From Mycobacterium sp. 1081908.1 (lineage in GTDB: Bacteria; Actinomycetota; Actinomycetes; Mycobacteriales; Mycobacteriaceae), in assembly GCF_001673535.1 (NCBI RefSeq), contig NZ_LZLY01000130.1, positions 1 through 64,000 of the forward strand: DNA of 64,000 bases, in the 5' to 3' direction. How positions within the stretch are numbered: the stretch's first letter is position 1; each line of letters starts with the position of its first letter. Made by a program: the position numbers and the translations under genes. The notes beneath the pieces were generated by a model. It did not search any database. It was not told where the DNA came from and saw nothing but the letters and a program-made list of their open reading frames with translations. This document shows positions 28,201 to 37,446 of the stretch, in pieces.

Positions 28201-31200
28201 TCCGCTGGGAGAAATCGGCCACCAAGGCCGCTGCGGCGGCCGGCGAGGGTTCGGCGTGGCTGCTCGTCAGCGACGACGCGCAGGCGGTTCAGCCGTTGGT
28301 CGACGCGCTGACGGCGCGCGGGCACCGGGCTCGGATCGTGGGGCTGCCGGTGTCCGACGCCGACGCGGAGCGGCTCCAAGGCGTGTTGCGCGACGCGGTA
28401 GCGGACGAACCGGCGCTGCGTGTCCTGCATCTCGCGGCCCTCGGGTCGGACCCGTCATCGTCGACGCAATCGCTGTTGCGGATGCAGCACCAGGTCCTGA
28501 GCGGAACGCGGCGACTCTTCTGCGCCGCGGCCGGCGCCGACCTGCGCGCACCGATCTGGCTGATAACCCGTGGCGCGCAACGGGTCACCGACGCGGACAA
28601 GGTGTCACCGGCGCAGTCCTGCCTGTGGGGCTTCGGTCGCGCGGCCGCGCTGGAACACCCGCGGCTGTGGGGCGGGCTGGCGGACCTGGCCGGCGGCGGT
28701 GCCGACCAGTGGTCCGCGCTGGTCGACCAACTGGTGGCAGCCCCCGCGGGTGAAGACCAGTTCGCGCTCCGCGACCAAGCGGTCTACGTGCCCCGGCTCT
28801 CTCGGCGCTCGGGCCAGCCGGCCGGGACGCCGCTGGCACTGCGTGACGACGCAACGTATTTGGTGACCGGCGGGCTGGGCGCGATCGGGCTGGAAGTCTC
28901 CGAATACCTGGCCGCGCACGGCGCCCGGCATCTGGTGCTCACCAGCCGGCGCGCACCCAGCGAGGCCGCGCAGCAACGCATCGACGCGATACGCGAGCAG
29001 ACCGGCGCCGAGGTCCGGGTCATCACGGCCGATGTGTCCAACCCGCACGACGTCGCTCACGTCCTGGCCACCCTGCGGGCCGACCTGCCGCCGCTGGCCG
29101 GGGTCGTGCACGCCGCGGGCGAGATCAGCACCACCCCGCTGCAATCCCTGGATGACGCCGAGGTGGATCGGGTGTTCGCCGGGAAGGTGTGGGGCGCTTG
29201 GAATTTGAGCGAAGCCACCGCCGACCTGAAGCTGGACTTCTTCCTCAGCACCTCCTCGATCGCCGGGGTGTGGGGCGCCGGCGGCCAGACCGCCTACAGC
29301 GCCGCCAACGCCTTCCTGGACGGGCTGGCCTGGCGCCTGCGTGAGCAGGGTGTGCCCGGGGTCAGCGTCAACTTCGGCCCGTGGTCGAACGCCGGCATGG
29401 CCGACGAGGCCGCCCGCGCCGAACTGGACAAGCGTGGGGTCCGGCCCTTGTCGCCCGCCGATGCCTTGGCGGGCATGGCCGAGCTGATCGCGTCTTCGGC
29501 CAACGGCGCGTCGCACGGCGTGGTGGCCCGCATCGACTGGGCCAAGTTCCTGCCGCTGTACCAGATGGCGGGCAAGCGAGCGTTCTTCACGCAGTTGCAG
29601 CGCGAGGTGCCCGCCGAGGCGGCGGGGGCGGAACAGGCGGCCGCGTCCGGGACCACCCAGCTGGTCGACCGGCTCACCGCGGCCCCGGTGCAGCAGCGGA
29701 AGAAACTCGTCGTCGACTACCTGCGCGACGCCGTCGCGGACGTGACCCGGATCGACCCCGCGGAGATCCGCGAGGAGGCCGGGCTTTTCGACCTGGGCAT
29801 GGATTCGCTGATGGCCGTCGAGCTGCGGCGCCGGCTCGAGCGAGCGGTCGGCGCGGAGCTGCCGTCGACGCTGGCGATGGACTACCCGCGCATCACCGAC
29901 GTGGCGAATTTCCTCGTCAACGACGTGCTCAGCCTCGACGCACCGGCGCCCGCGAGTGCGGCGGCGCAGCCGGCGCCGGCGGTGGCCGCGGTGACGGCGC
30001 GCACGGACGAGCCGATCGCGATCGTCGCGGTGGCCTGCCGCTTCCCGGGCGCTCCCGACCCCGACGCCTACTGGGAGCTGCTGTCCGGCGGTGTCGACGC
30101 GATCCGGGAGATCCCGGACGACCGCTTCGACGTCGACGAGTACTACGACCCGGATCCCGAGGCGGCGGGCAAGATCTACACCCGCTACGGCGGATACCTG
30201 GAAAGCATCGACGGATTCGATCCGGAGTTCTTCGGCATTTCCCCGCGCGAGGCCGTCTGGATGGATCCCCAGCAGCGGTTGATGCTCGAGATCGCGTGGG
30301 AGGGCCTGGAACGGGCCGGGTATGCGCCGGCGGGGTTGCGCGGCAGCCGAACCGGCGTCTTCGTGGGCGTGGCCGCCAACGAATATTCGCAGCTGCTGAA
30401 CGCCAACTCGGTCGACACCATCGAGGCCCACTTCATCACCGGCAACGCGCTCAACGTCATCGCGGGCCGGGTCGCGTTCGCGCTCGGCCTGGAAGGCCCG
30501 GCGATGGCGGTGGACACCGCGTGCAGCGCCTCGCTGGTGGCCGTCCACCAGGCCTGCCAGGCCTTGCATTCCGGTGACTGCGACATGGCGCTCGCCGGTG
30601 GGGTGAACGTCTTGGTGAGCCCGGCGTCCATCGTTGCCACCGCGCGCGCCCGCATGCTTGCCGCCGACGGCCGGTGCAAGACCTTCGACGCGGCCGCCAA
30701 CGGCTACGCGCGCAGCGAGGGCTGCGGGATCCTGGTGCTCAAGAGGCTCAGCGATGCCGAGCGCGACGGCGATCAGATCTGCGCGGTCATCCGCGGCAGC
30801 GCGGTCAACCAGGACGGCGCGTCCAGCGGTTTGACGGTGCCCAATGGTGGTGCGCAGCAACGGCTTATCGCCGCGGCGCTGGCTCGCGCCGGTCTCGTCG
30901 GCGGGGACGTCGACTACCTCGAGGCGCACGGCACGGGCACCTCGCTGGGCGACCCGATCGAGGTCCAGGCCGCCGCGGCTGCTTATGGCGTCGGTCGTGA
31001 CCCGGACCGGCCGCTGCTGATCGGATCGGCGAAGACCAACATCGGTCACCTCGAATCGGCGGCGGGGATCGCCGGCCTGATCAAGGTCGTGTTGTCGTTG
31101 CAGCACGAGGCCCTGCCGCAGAACCTGCACTTCGAGAACCCGTCGCCGAACATTCCGTGGGACTCGCTGCCGGTTCGGGTGGTGGACAAGCCGATTCCGT

Positions 31201-34200
31201 GGCACGCCAACGGCCGGCCGCGCCGCGCCGGGACGAGTTCGTTCGGGTTCTCCGGCACCAACGCGCACGTCCTCATCGAGGAGGCGCCGGCGAAATCCGG
31301 GGCGCCCGAGGACTCTTCGGGCGACGTCGCCGCGGCGACCGAGCCGGCCGCCGAGCACGCGCCGGTCAGCGTGCTGCCGCTGTCGGCGCGCTCACCGCAG
31401 GCGCTGGTGTCGCTGGCGCAGCGGTATGGGGCCTGGCTGGAGGAGCACCCGGAGGCCGACATCGCCGACGCGTGCTACACGGCGGCCGTGGGGCGTTCGC
31501 ATTTCGAACACCGGGCGGCGCTGGTCGTGGACTCGGTTCAGGGCGCCCGCGATCTGTTGGCCGGGTTGGCCGAGAACCGGCTGGGGCCGGGCGCGGTGCG
31601 TGGCGAGTGCGGTGACCCGCCGAAGACGGCGTGGTTGTTCACCGGGCAGGGCAGCCAATATTCGGGAATGGCGCGCGAGCTGTTCGACACGGAGCCGGTT
31701 TTCGCCGACACCGTGAAGCGGTGCGCGGAAGCGATCGACCCGATGTTGCCGCGCCCGCTGCTTGAGGTGCTGTTCGACGACGAGGCCGGGGACACCCTGC
31801 GGCACACCTCTTTTGCCCAGCCGGCGCTGTTCGCCGTCGAGATGGGCCTGGCGCGGTTGTGGCAGTCGTGGGGCGTCGAGCCCGACGTGGTGCTGGGCCA
31901 CAGCGTGGGCCAGTACGCGGCGGCCTGCGTGGCCGGGGTGGTCAGCCTCGAGGACGGGGCGCGGCTGATGGCCGAACGCGGCCGGCTGTTCGGGAACCTG
32001 CCCGAGGGCGGCCGGATGGTGGCGGTGTTCGCCGACCCCCAGCAAGTGGAGCGCATCGCCGACGAATTCCCGCACATCTCGGTCGCCGCCTACAACGGCC
32101 CCAACACGGTGCTGTCGGGCCCGGCCGCGGACCTCGAGCAGATCGTCGCCAGGCTCAGCGGCGACGGAACCCGCTGCACCTGGCTGGAAACCAGCCATGC
32201 CTTCCATTCGGAGCTGCTGGAGCCGGCGCTCGACGAGTTCGAGTCGTACGCAAAGGGGTTCGCGTTCGCGGTTCCGACCCTGCCCCTGGTGTGCAACCGC
32301 ACCGGCGCGGTCATCACCGCGGACACCCCGCTGGACGCACAGTATTGGCGGCGGCATTCCCGCCAGCCGGTGCAGTTCGCCGAAAGCGTGCAAACCGTGG
32401 CGGCGCTGGGCTGCTCGGTGTTGATGGAGATCGGGCCGCAACCGGTCCTGACCGGCGCCGCGGTGCAGGCGTGGCCGGAATCCTCGGCCACTCCGCGTTC
32501 CATCGTGTCCCTGCGCAAGGGCGTCGACGCCCGGGGGCAGATTGCCGAAGCGCTGGCCGCGGTGTACGTGGCCGGGCACCGGCCCGAGTTCGCCGCGCTG
32601 TACCAGCGGCCACATCACACGGTCGAGCTGCCCACCTATCCGTTCCAGCGCCGTCGCTTCTGGCCCAAGACCGCCGACGTCGCGATCGACGGCGCCGCCG
32701 CGTCCGGAATCCTGGGCAGCGCAAAGGATCTCGCCTCCGGCGACTCCGTCTACACCAGCAGGTGGTCCGTCAAGTCGCAGCCGTGGCTTTCCGATCACGT
32801 CATTTACGGCACCGTCGTCGTTCCCGGCGCGACCTACGCGGCGATGGCCATCGCCGCGGTCGGGGCCCCGGCCCAGGTGCGCGACGTCTTCTTCTACGAG
32901 CCGATCATCCTGCCCGACAAGAACTCCCGGGAGGTGCAGCTGACCGTGCATCCCGTGGACGGGGGCGGCTGGACCTTCCAGGTGCACAGCCGCCCGTACG
33001 GTGACCGTGACGCCGAGTGGGCGTTGAACGCCGACGGCCGGATCGTCAGTGGGGATGACGACGAGCCCGCGCTGGAGCCGACGGAATCGATCGACGCGGC
33101 CTGCGAGCGGCTGGGCCGCACGCGTCCGCAGCAGCTGTTCGACACCTTCGCCGACATGGAGCTGACCTGGGGTCCCACCTGGTCCACGTCGCTCAAATCG
33201 CTGTGGGCCGGTGACGGCGAGGCGGTCGGCGACATCGCCATCGGCGAGGAGCTCGCCGAACAGCTCGGCGCCGAGCCGATCCACCCGGTGCTGCTGGACC
33301 TGTGCACCGGCATCGCCTTCCCGGCCCTGGAGGCGGCGCTCTCGGCGACCGAGGAGGGCGGCGGGTTGAGCGACCTGTTCCTGCCGCTGCGGTACGGGCG
33401 GGTGGTGCTGCACGACAAGATGCCGCGGCGGTTCTACTGCCGCGCGCGTTGGCAAAGCGGCGGCCTCGACAGCGAAACGCAGGCCTTCGATCTCGATTTC
33501 GTGGATCGCGACGGTCGCCAGCTGGGCGAGATCCGCGACTTCACGGTCAAGCGCGCACCCCGGGACGCGCTGCTGCGCGGGCTCGGCGGCGACGCCACCC
33601 GCAACCTGTACACCCTCGGCTGGGAGGAAGTGCCGGCGCCGGCGACGGACGGCGCCGCCGCGAACGGCGACGGCACCTGGCTGATCGCCGGGTTCGACGA
33701 GCTGGCGGCCGAGGTGGCGGGTTGCGTCTCGGTCGACCGTGCGTCGGCGGACGCGGAGCGCTGGAAGCGGCTGTTCGCGGAGGCCCAGGAGCGCGGCGCT
33801 CCGGTCTCCGGCGTCGTCTGGCGCAGCCCCGGGCGGCCCGACGCCCAAGAGTCGGGCGCCGAATTCGCCACCCGGCTGGAGACCGAGATCGACGAGCTGC
33901 TCACGGTCGTGCGCGCGCTGCTGGCGCAGCAAGACCTCAAGCTCAGCGGCGGGCTGTGGATCGTCACCGAACGGGCGGTGGCGACCGAGTCCGGCGAGCC
34001 GGTCGACTCGGCGCAGGCGGCGCTGTGGGGCTTCGGGCGGACCGTCATCACCGAGCAGCCGAGCCTGCGCTGCCGGCTGGTCGACAGCGACGGGGCCGGC
34101 GACGCGGTGCGCTCGCTGGCCGGCCTGCTCGGCACGCCCGCGGACGAACCCGAAATCGCCTTGCGGCAAGGAAAGTACTTCGTGCCGCGGCTGCTGCCCT

Positions 34201-36314
34201 GGACGCGCGACGGCCACCTCGAGGTGCCGCGCGCGACCGACTACATCCTGGACGTGACGGAACGCGGCGCGATCGACAACCTTCGTCTGACCGAGATGAC
34301 CGTGCCGCCGCCGGCGGCGGGCCAGGTCCAGATCCGGGTGGAGGCCGCGGGCCTCAATTTCCGGGACGTGCTCAACGTACTCGGCCTGTACCCGGGCGAT
34401 CCGGGACGGATCGGCGGCGGCGACCTCTCCGGCGTCGTCACCGAATTGGGTTCCGGCGTGACCGGTTTCGAGGTCGGCCAGCGCGTCTTCGGCTTCATGC
34501 CGGGGTCGTTCACCACCCGGGTCAACGTGCCGGCACAGTTCCTGGCTGCGGTGCCGAACGGCGTGAGCGCCGTGGGAGCGGCGACCATCCCCGCCGGGGC
34601 GCTGACCACCCGGCTGGCGTTCGACTGGGCGCAGGTCGGGCCCGGTGATCGGGTGCTGATCCACGCCGCCAGCGGTGGTGTGGGCCTGGCCGCGATCCAG
34701 ATCGCCCAGCAGCGCGGTGCGACCGTGTTCGCCACCGCCAGCGCCTACAAGCGCGCGACGCTGCGCAAGATGGGCGTGCAGCACATCTACGACTCGCGCA
34801 GCACGGATTTCGCCGACCAAATACTGGCGGACACCGGCGGCGCCGGCGTCGACGTGGTGCTCAACAGCCTGACCAACGAGGGGTTCATCGAGGCGACCGT
34901 GCGGGCGACCGCGCAGGGCGGCCGGTTCGCCGAGATCGCCAAGCGGGACATCTGGACGCGCGAGCAGATGGCGGCGGCCCGTCCCGACCTCGCCTACGAG
35001 ATCATCGCGCTGGACTGGTGCATCGAGCACGAACCCGAACGGACCGGGAACCTGCTGGCCGAGCTGGCGGACAGCATGGCCGCCGGCGACCTGGCGCCGC
35101 TCGCGGCCGAGGTTTACCCGGTGACGGAGGCGAAGACGGCGTTCCGGCGCATGCAGCAGGCGCGCCACATCGGCAAGATCGTGCTGCAGATGCCGCAACC
35201 GCTGCAGCCGCGGGCGGACCGCAGCTATCTGATCACCGGCGGGCTCGGTGCGCTCGGCTTGCACACGGCGGCCCACCTGGCCCAGCTCGGCGCCGGTGAC
35301 ATCGTGTTGACCAGCCGCCGCGCACCCGATGCGGACGCACAGGCGGCAATCGACGACATCACCGAGCGCTACCGAAGCCGCATCCACGTCGTCGCGGCCG
35401 ACGTCGGCGAGGAGTCGGAGGTCGCAAGGCTGCTGGAGCGGATCCGGGCGGAGTTGCCGCCGCTGGCGGGGGTGGCCCACCTGGCGGGCGTCCTCGACGA
35501 CGCGCTCCTGCCACAGCAGAGCCTCGAAGGCTTCCGGAAGGCATTGGCGCCCAAGGCCTTCGGCGGCTGCCACCTGCATCACCTGACGAAGAACGACGAT
35601 CTTGATTTCTTCGTCGTCTACTCGTCGGCCTCGAGCGTGATCGGCTCGCCCGGCCAGGCCAACTACGCGACCGCCAACGCGCTGCTCGACGGGCTCGTTG
35701 CGGAGCGCAGGGCCCAGGGCCTGCCCGCGACCGCGATCAACTGGGGTCCATGGGCCAAGGGCGGCATGGCCACGTCGCACGCCGCGCGCGCAAATCTCAG
35801 CGCCCAAGGCCTGATCCCGCTGGAACCCTCGGCCGCCCTCAACGCGCTCGATGAGATCCTCGCCCACGGAACCGGGCAGGCAACCGTCATCAAAGCCAAC
35901 TGGCAGCGCGCCGCGAAGGGGCTGGGCGCCTCCCGCCCGGCGATGCTCGACCATGTGCTGCCGAGTGCCGTCACGGCGACACGCGGCGACAGCGAGTTGT
36001 TGCGGCAGCTGCACGAGGTGCCCGAGGCCGAACGCGGCAGCTTCCTCACGGAATACCTGCGCTACGAAGTCCAGAATTTCCTGAGGCTCGCGCAACCGCC
36101 GGCCGCCACCAGCCGGTTCCTGGAACTGGGCACCGACTCGCTGATGGCGGTCGAATTCAGCAACCGGTTGCTCCCGCAGTTTGGCGGCGCGTTCACGATC
36201 AGCGCCACCGCGGTATTCGACTATCCGACCATCGGGTCGCTGGCCGAGTACCTGGCCGGCCAGGTGCCGGAGTCGGATAAGGCGGATTCGGTCGGCCTGG
36301 CCGAGCCCACGTAA
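25284..36314 (+). CDS. Bimodular reducing type I polyketide synthase (KS-AT-KR-ACP / KS-AT-DH-ER-KR-ACP)
   Basis: 3676 residues. Module 1: KS (DTACSSS near 193, EAHGTGTS, NIGHLE), AT (GHSVG near 643, HAFH near 743, malonyl type), KR (GGLGAIG near 1195, catalytic Tyr in AYSAAN), ACP (Ser near 1505). Module 2: KS (DTACSAS near 1743), AT (GHSVG near 2205, HAFH, malonyl), DH (HVIYGTVVVPG near 2503 and HPVLLD), ER (HAASGGVGLAA near 3127), KR (GGLGALG near 3316, AGVLDD), ACP (GTDSL near 3615). All active-site residues are present. There is no loading domain or thioesterase, so a primed acyl chain arrives and leaves by partner proteins. KR1 has Trp eight residues before the catalytic Tyr and lacks LDD (A-type); KR2 has LDD (B-type). 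Predicted chain end: a 5-hydroxyacyl. Probably makes part of the lipid moiety; the link to the NRPS is by context only. Confidence 0.92.
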   Translation: MTDLQNGLETPKPARGSQGTGESYAIVGYAVRLPGAPDANAFWDVLCKGRDALSEVPPDRWDVDQFYDPDPDAPGKIVSRRAGFIEDVTGFDAPFFGLSNRETMLIDPQHRILLETAWQAVEHSGTAPSALANTKTGVFMGLGTHDYLGLISEQLSYEEIEAYVAIGTSSAAGAGRISYGLGLQGPAVSVDTACSSSLVAVHQACQALRFGECDLALAGGVNVLLSAKTAMTFSHAHMLAPDGKCKTFDAAADGYVRGEGCGVVVVKRLEDAIRDGDRIRAVIRGSAINQDGASGGLTVPNGVAQQRVIAEALQCAGVAPGDVGYLEAHGTGTSLGDPIEVQAAGAALGKGRDADRPLLIGSVKTNIGHLEAAAGIAGLIKVILSLEHEVLPKHLNFSKPSPHIPWDRLPVRVVDEALPWKRDGRPRIAGVSSFGFSGTNSHIIVEEAPEVAPVAAAPETPSDDRRFSLLPLSARNPAALAELAKAYGGWLAAHPDASLADVCLTAGAGRSHFEHRAALVVNSTESAREQLAALADDRPAPGLLRGDCTDRPKTAWLFTGQGSQYAGMARELFETEPVFAETMTRCAAAVADVLEKPLLDVIFDPDGDDTLRQTSYAQPALFAVEMGLARLWQSWGFEADVVIGHSVGQYTAACVAGVFSLEDGMLLMAERGRLFGSLPDGGRMVAVFAAPERVEGITDEFPSLSVAAYNGANTVLSGPVQDLDQAVAGLEADGVRCDWLDTSHAFHSALLDPVLDEFEAYANRFEFGAPQKTLVCNRTGAALGRSAKLDGAYWRRHARQPVEFAKSVRTLAELHCTMLLEIGPQPILTAAAMRAWPDPATAPRAIASLRKNIADHRQITEALANAYIVGHRPDFGALAPVSARKLDLPTYPFQHRQYWFREQKAAAAQTSSQPSAMRTQAVGLLEDGRFEELAALLGGGTSNQQTVDVLKQLAAEHNQQRNAQSIADSRYEIRWEKSATKAAAAAGEGSAWLLVSDDAQAVQPLVDALTARGHRARIVGLPVSDADAERLQGVLRDAVADEPALRVLHLAALGSDPSSSTQSLLRMQHQVLSGTRRLFCAAAGADLRAPIWLITRGAQRVTDADKVSPAQSCLWGFGRAAALEHPRLWGGLADLAGGGADQWSALVDQLVAAPAGEDQFALRDQAVYVPRLSRRSGQPAGTPLALRDDATYLVTGGLGAIGLEVSEYLAAHGARHLVLTSRRAPSEAAQQRIDAIREQTGAEVRVITADVSNPHDVAHVLATLRADLPPLAGVVHAAGEISTTPLQSLDDAEVDRVFAGKVWGAWNLSEATADLKLDFFLSTSSIAGVWGAGGQTAYSAANAFLDGLAWRLREQGVPGVSVNFGPWSNAGMADEAARAELDKRGVRPLSPADALAGMAELIASSANGASHGVVARIDWAKFLPLYQMAGKRAFFTQLQREVPAEAAGAEQAAASGTTQLVDRLTAAPVQQRKKLVVDYLRDAVADVTRIDPAEIREEAGLFDLGMDSLMAVELRRRLERAVGAELPSTLAMDYPRITDVANFLVNDVLSLDAPAPASAAAQPAPAVAAVTARTDEPIAIVAVACRFPGAPDPDAYWELLSGGVDAIREIPDDRFDVDEYYDPDPEAAGKIYTRYGGYLESIDGFDPEFFGISPREAVWMDPQQRLMLEIAWEGLERAGYAPAGLRGSRTGVFVGVAANEYSQLLNANSVDTIEAHFITGNALNVIAGRVAFALGLEGPAMAVDTACSASLVAVHQACQALHSGDCDMALAGGVNVLVSPASIVATARARMLAADGRCKTFDAAANGYARSEGCGILVLKRLSDAERDGDQICAVIRGSAVNQDGASSGLTVPNGGAQQRLIAAALARAGLVGGDVDYLEAHGTGTSLGDPIEVQAAAAAYGVGRDPDRPLLIGSAKTNIGHLESAAGIAGLIKVVLSLQHEALPQNLHFENPSPNIPWDSLPVRVVDKPIPWHANGRPRRAGTSSFGFSGTNAHVLIEEAPAKSGAPEDSSGDVAAATEPAAEHAPVSVLPLSARSPQALVSLAQRYGAWLEEHPEADIADACYTAAVGRSHFEHRAALVVDSVQGARDLLAGLAENRLGPGAVRGECGDPPKTAWLFTGQGSQYSGMARELFDTEPVFADTVKRCAEAIDPMLPRPLLEVLFDDEAGDTLRHTSFAQPALFAVEMGLARLWQSWGVEPDVVLGHSVGQYAAACVAGVVSLEDGARLMAERGRLFGNLPEGGRMVAVFADPQQVERIADEFPHISVAAYNGPNTVLSGPAADLEQIVARLSGDGTRCTWLETSHAFHSELLEPALDEFESYAKGFAFAVPTLPLVCNRTGAVITADTPLDAQYWRRHSRQPVQFAESVQTVAALGCSVLMEIGPQPVLTGAAVQAWPESSATPRSIVSLRKGVDARGQIAEALAAVYVAGHRPEFAALYQRPHHTVELPTYPFQRRRFWPKTADVAIDGAAASGILGSAKDLASGDSVYTSRWSVKSQPWLSDHVIYGTVVVPGATYAAMAIAAVGAPAQVRDVFFYEPIILPDKNSREVQLTVHPVDGGGWTFQVHSRPYGDRDAEWALNADGRIVSGDDDEPALEPTESIDAACERLGRTRPQQLFDTFADMELTWGPTWSTSLKSLWAGDGEAVGDIAIGEELAEQLGAEPIHPVLLDLCTGIAFPALEAALSATEEGGGLSDLFLPLRYGRVVLHDKMPRRFYCRARWQSGGLDSETQAFDLDFVDRDGRQLGEIRDFTVKRAPRDALLRGLGGDATRNLYTLGWEEVPAPATDGAAANGDGTWLIAGFDELAAEVAGCVSVDRASADAERWKRLFAEAQERGAPVSGVVWRSPGRPDAQESGAEFATRLETEIDELLTVVRALLAQQDLKLSGGLWIVTERAVATESGEPVDSAQAALWGFGRTVITEQPSLRCRLVDSDGAGDAVRSLAGLLGTPADEPEIALRQGKYFVPRLLPWTRDGHLEVPRATDYILDVTERGAIDNLRLTEMTVPPPAAGQVQIRVEAAGLNFRDVLNVLGLYPGDPGRIGGGDLSGVVTELGSGVTGFEVGQRVFGFMPGSFTTRVNVPAQFLAAVPNGVSAVGAATIPAGALTTRLAFDWAQVGPGDRVLIHAASGGVGLAAIQIAQQRGATVFATASAYKRATLRKMGVQHIYDSRSTDFADQILADTGGAGVDVVLNSLTNEGFIEATVRATAQGGRFAEIAKRDIWTREQMAAARPDLAYEIIALDWCIEHEPERTGNLLAELADSMAAGDLAPLAAEVYPVTEAKTAFRRMQQARHIGKIVLQMPQPLQPRADRSYLITGGLGALGLHTAAHLAQLGAGDIVLTSRRAPDADAQAAIDDITERYRSRIHVVAADVGEESEVARLLERIRAELPPLAGVAHLAGVLDDALLPQQSLEGFRKALAPKAFGGCHLHHLTKNDDLDFFVVYSSASSVIGSPGQANYATANALLDGLVAERRAQGLPATAINWGPWAKGGMATSHAARANLSAQGLIPLEPSAALNALDEILAHGTGQATVIKANWQRAAKGLGASRPAMLDHVLPSAVTATRGDSELLRQLHEVPEAERGSFLTEYLRYEVQNFLRLAQPPAATSRFLELGTDSLMAVEFSNRLLPQFGGAFTISATAVFDYPTIGSLAEYLAGQVPESDKADSVGLAEPT

Positions 36315-36466
36315 TCCGCGCCACGAAATGACCGGGACAGGGCGGCGTTCGCGCGCGTGTCAGTTCGACGAAGGATGCCGGTAAGTCAGCGACCCAGTTT
36401 GTAAATCAGGAGGCCGATAGCCGTTCCCCTTGAGCCTCGCCAGACAGCACAAAATTAGACGGGAGC

Positions 36467-37438
36467 ATGTGGGACGTGGCCGTAGAACGGGAGTTCGCCA
36501 ACCCTGTCGAGGGCAGGCAGCGGATTCTCGTTACCGGCGCGCCCCGATCGGGCACCACCTGGGCCGGCCGAATGATCGCCCATGCGCCCGGGATGGGTTA
36601 TATCCATGAACCCTTCACCCCGGAAAATGGCGACTTATGCGGCTTCGCCAATCCGATAAAGGTCAAGTTTCAGTACATAACCGACGAGAACGCTTGCCAA
36701 TTCGACAACTATCTCGAGGGCCTGGTTGATTTCAAGTATCCCGTGTGGACAAACCTCGTTCACACCAGGACCGCGAGGGAAGCGGCGCGAGTGCTATTGG
36801 CGTTTGCGAATCTGTCCACGCACCGGTTGAGAAAAGACACGGCGGTCATGAAAGATCCGGTCGCCGTCTTTTCCGCCCCCTGGTTGGCTCGCCGGTTCGA
36901 CATGAACGTCGTGGTCATGATCCGGCACCCGGCCGCGTTGTGTTCCAGCCTGAAGATTCTGAATTGGAAATTCGATTTCAACCACTTCCTGAGGCAACCG
37001 CGACTCATGCGCGAAACCCGGTTGGCGGATTTTGAATCGGAGATCCGTTATTTCGCCGCGCATGAGCAGGAAATCATCCTGGTGGGGGCCCTTTTATGGA
37101 ACTGCATCTACGCGGTGGTGAATGAGTACCGCACGCGCTATCCGGGATGGCTGTTCCTCAAGCACGAAGAACTGTCCATGGACCCGGTGGACAGTTTTCA
37201 AAAAGTCTATGCCGCGCTCGGCCTGGAATTCACAACCGGCGCCCGGACCGCCATCGAGGCGAGCTCGGGCGAGCAGAACCCATCGGAACCGGTGCGGGGC
37301 GACGAATTCAGCATCAGGCGAAACAGCAGGGTGAACGTCTTGAACTGGAAGAGTCGGCTCAGCGACCGCGAAATCACGACCATCAAAGAGCTGACGGGCG
37401 ACATATCGAGGCTGTTCTACTCAGACCTCGAGTGGTGA
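36467..37438 (+). CDS. PAPS-dependent sulfotransferase family protein
   Basis: 323 residues. The 5'-phosphosulfate loop TGAPRSGTTWAGRM lies near residues 24-37, and the 3'-phosphate motif MIRHPAALCSSLK lies near 150-162 (Arg and Ser in the usual places). It is likely cytoplasmic and would move sulfate from PAPS to a hydroxyl of a glycolipid or lipopeptide. Mycobacteria are known to make sulfated GPLs and sulfolipids. ATG 36467 has GGGAG upstream. It follows the PKS by 152 bases on the same strand and converges on the methyltransferase with an 8-base gap. GC content is visibly lower than in the flanking PKS and NRPS genes, suggesting a separate origin. Confidence 0.82.
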   Translation: MWDVAVEREFANPVEGRQRILVTGAPRSGTTWAGRMIAHAPGMGYIHEPFTPENGDLCGFANPIKVKFQYITDENACQFDNYLEGLVDFKYPVWTNLVHTRTAREAARVLLAFANLSTHRLRKDTAVMKDPVAVFSAPWLARRFDMNVVVMIRHPAALCSSLKILNWKFDFNHFLRQPRLMRETRLADFESEIRYFAAHEQEIILVGALLWNCIYAVVNEYRTRYPGWLFLKHEELSMDPVDSFQKVYAALGLEFTTGARTAIEASSGEQNPSEPVRGDEFSIRRNSRVNVLNWKSRLSDREITTIKELTGDISRLFYSDLEW

Positions 37439-37446
37439 TGTCGACG

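Noticed and set aside
31392..36095. Very long open frame on the minus strand opposite the PKS
   Set aside because: Shadow of the high-GC PKS coding frame; it has no recognisable domains, and the plus-strand frame has complete PKS active sites. The same holds for long minus frames opposite both NRPSs.
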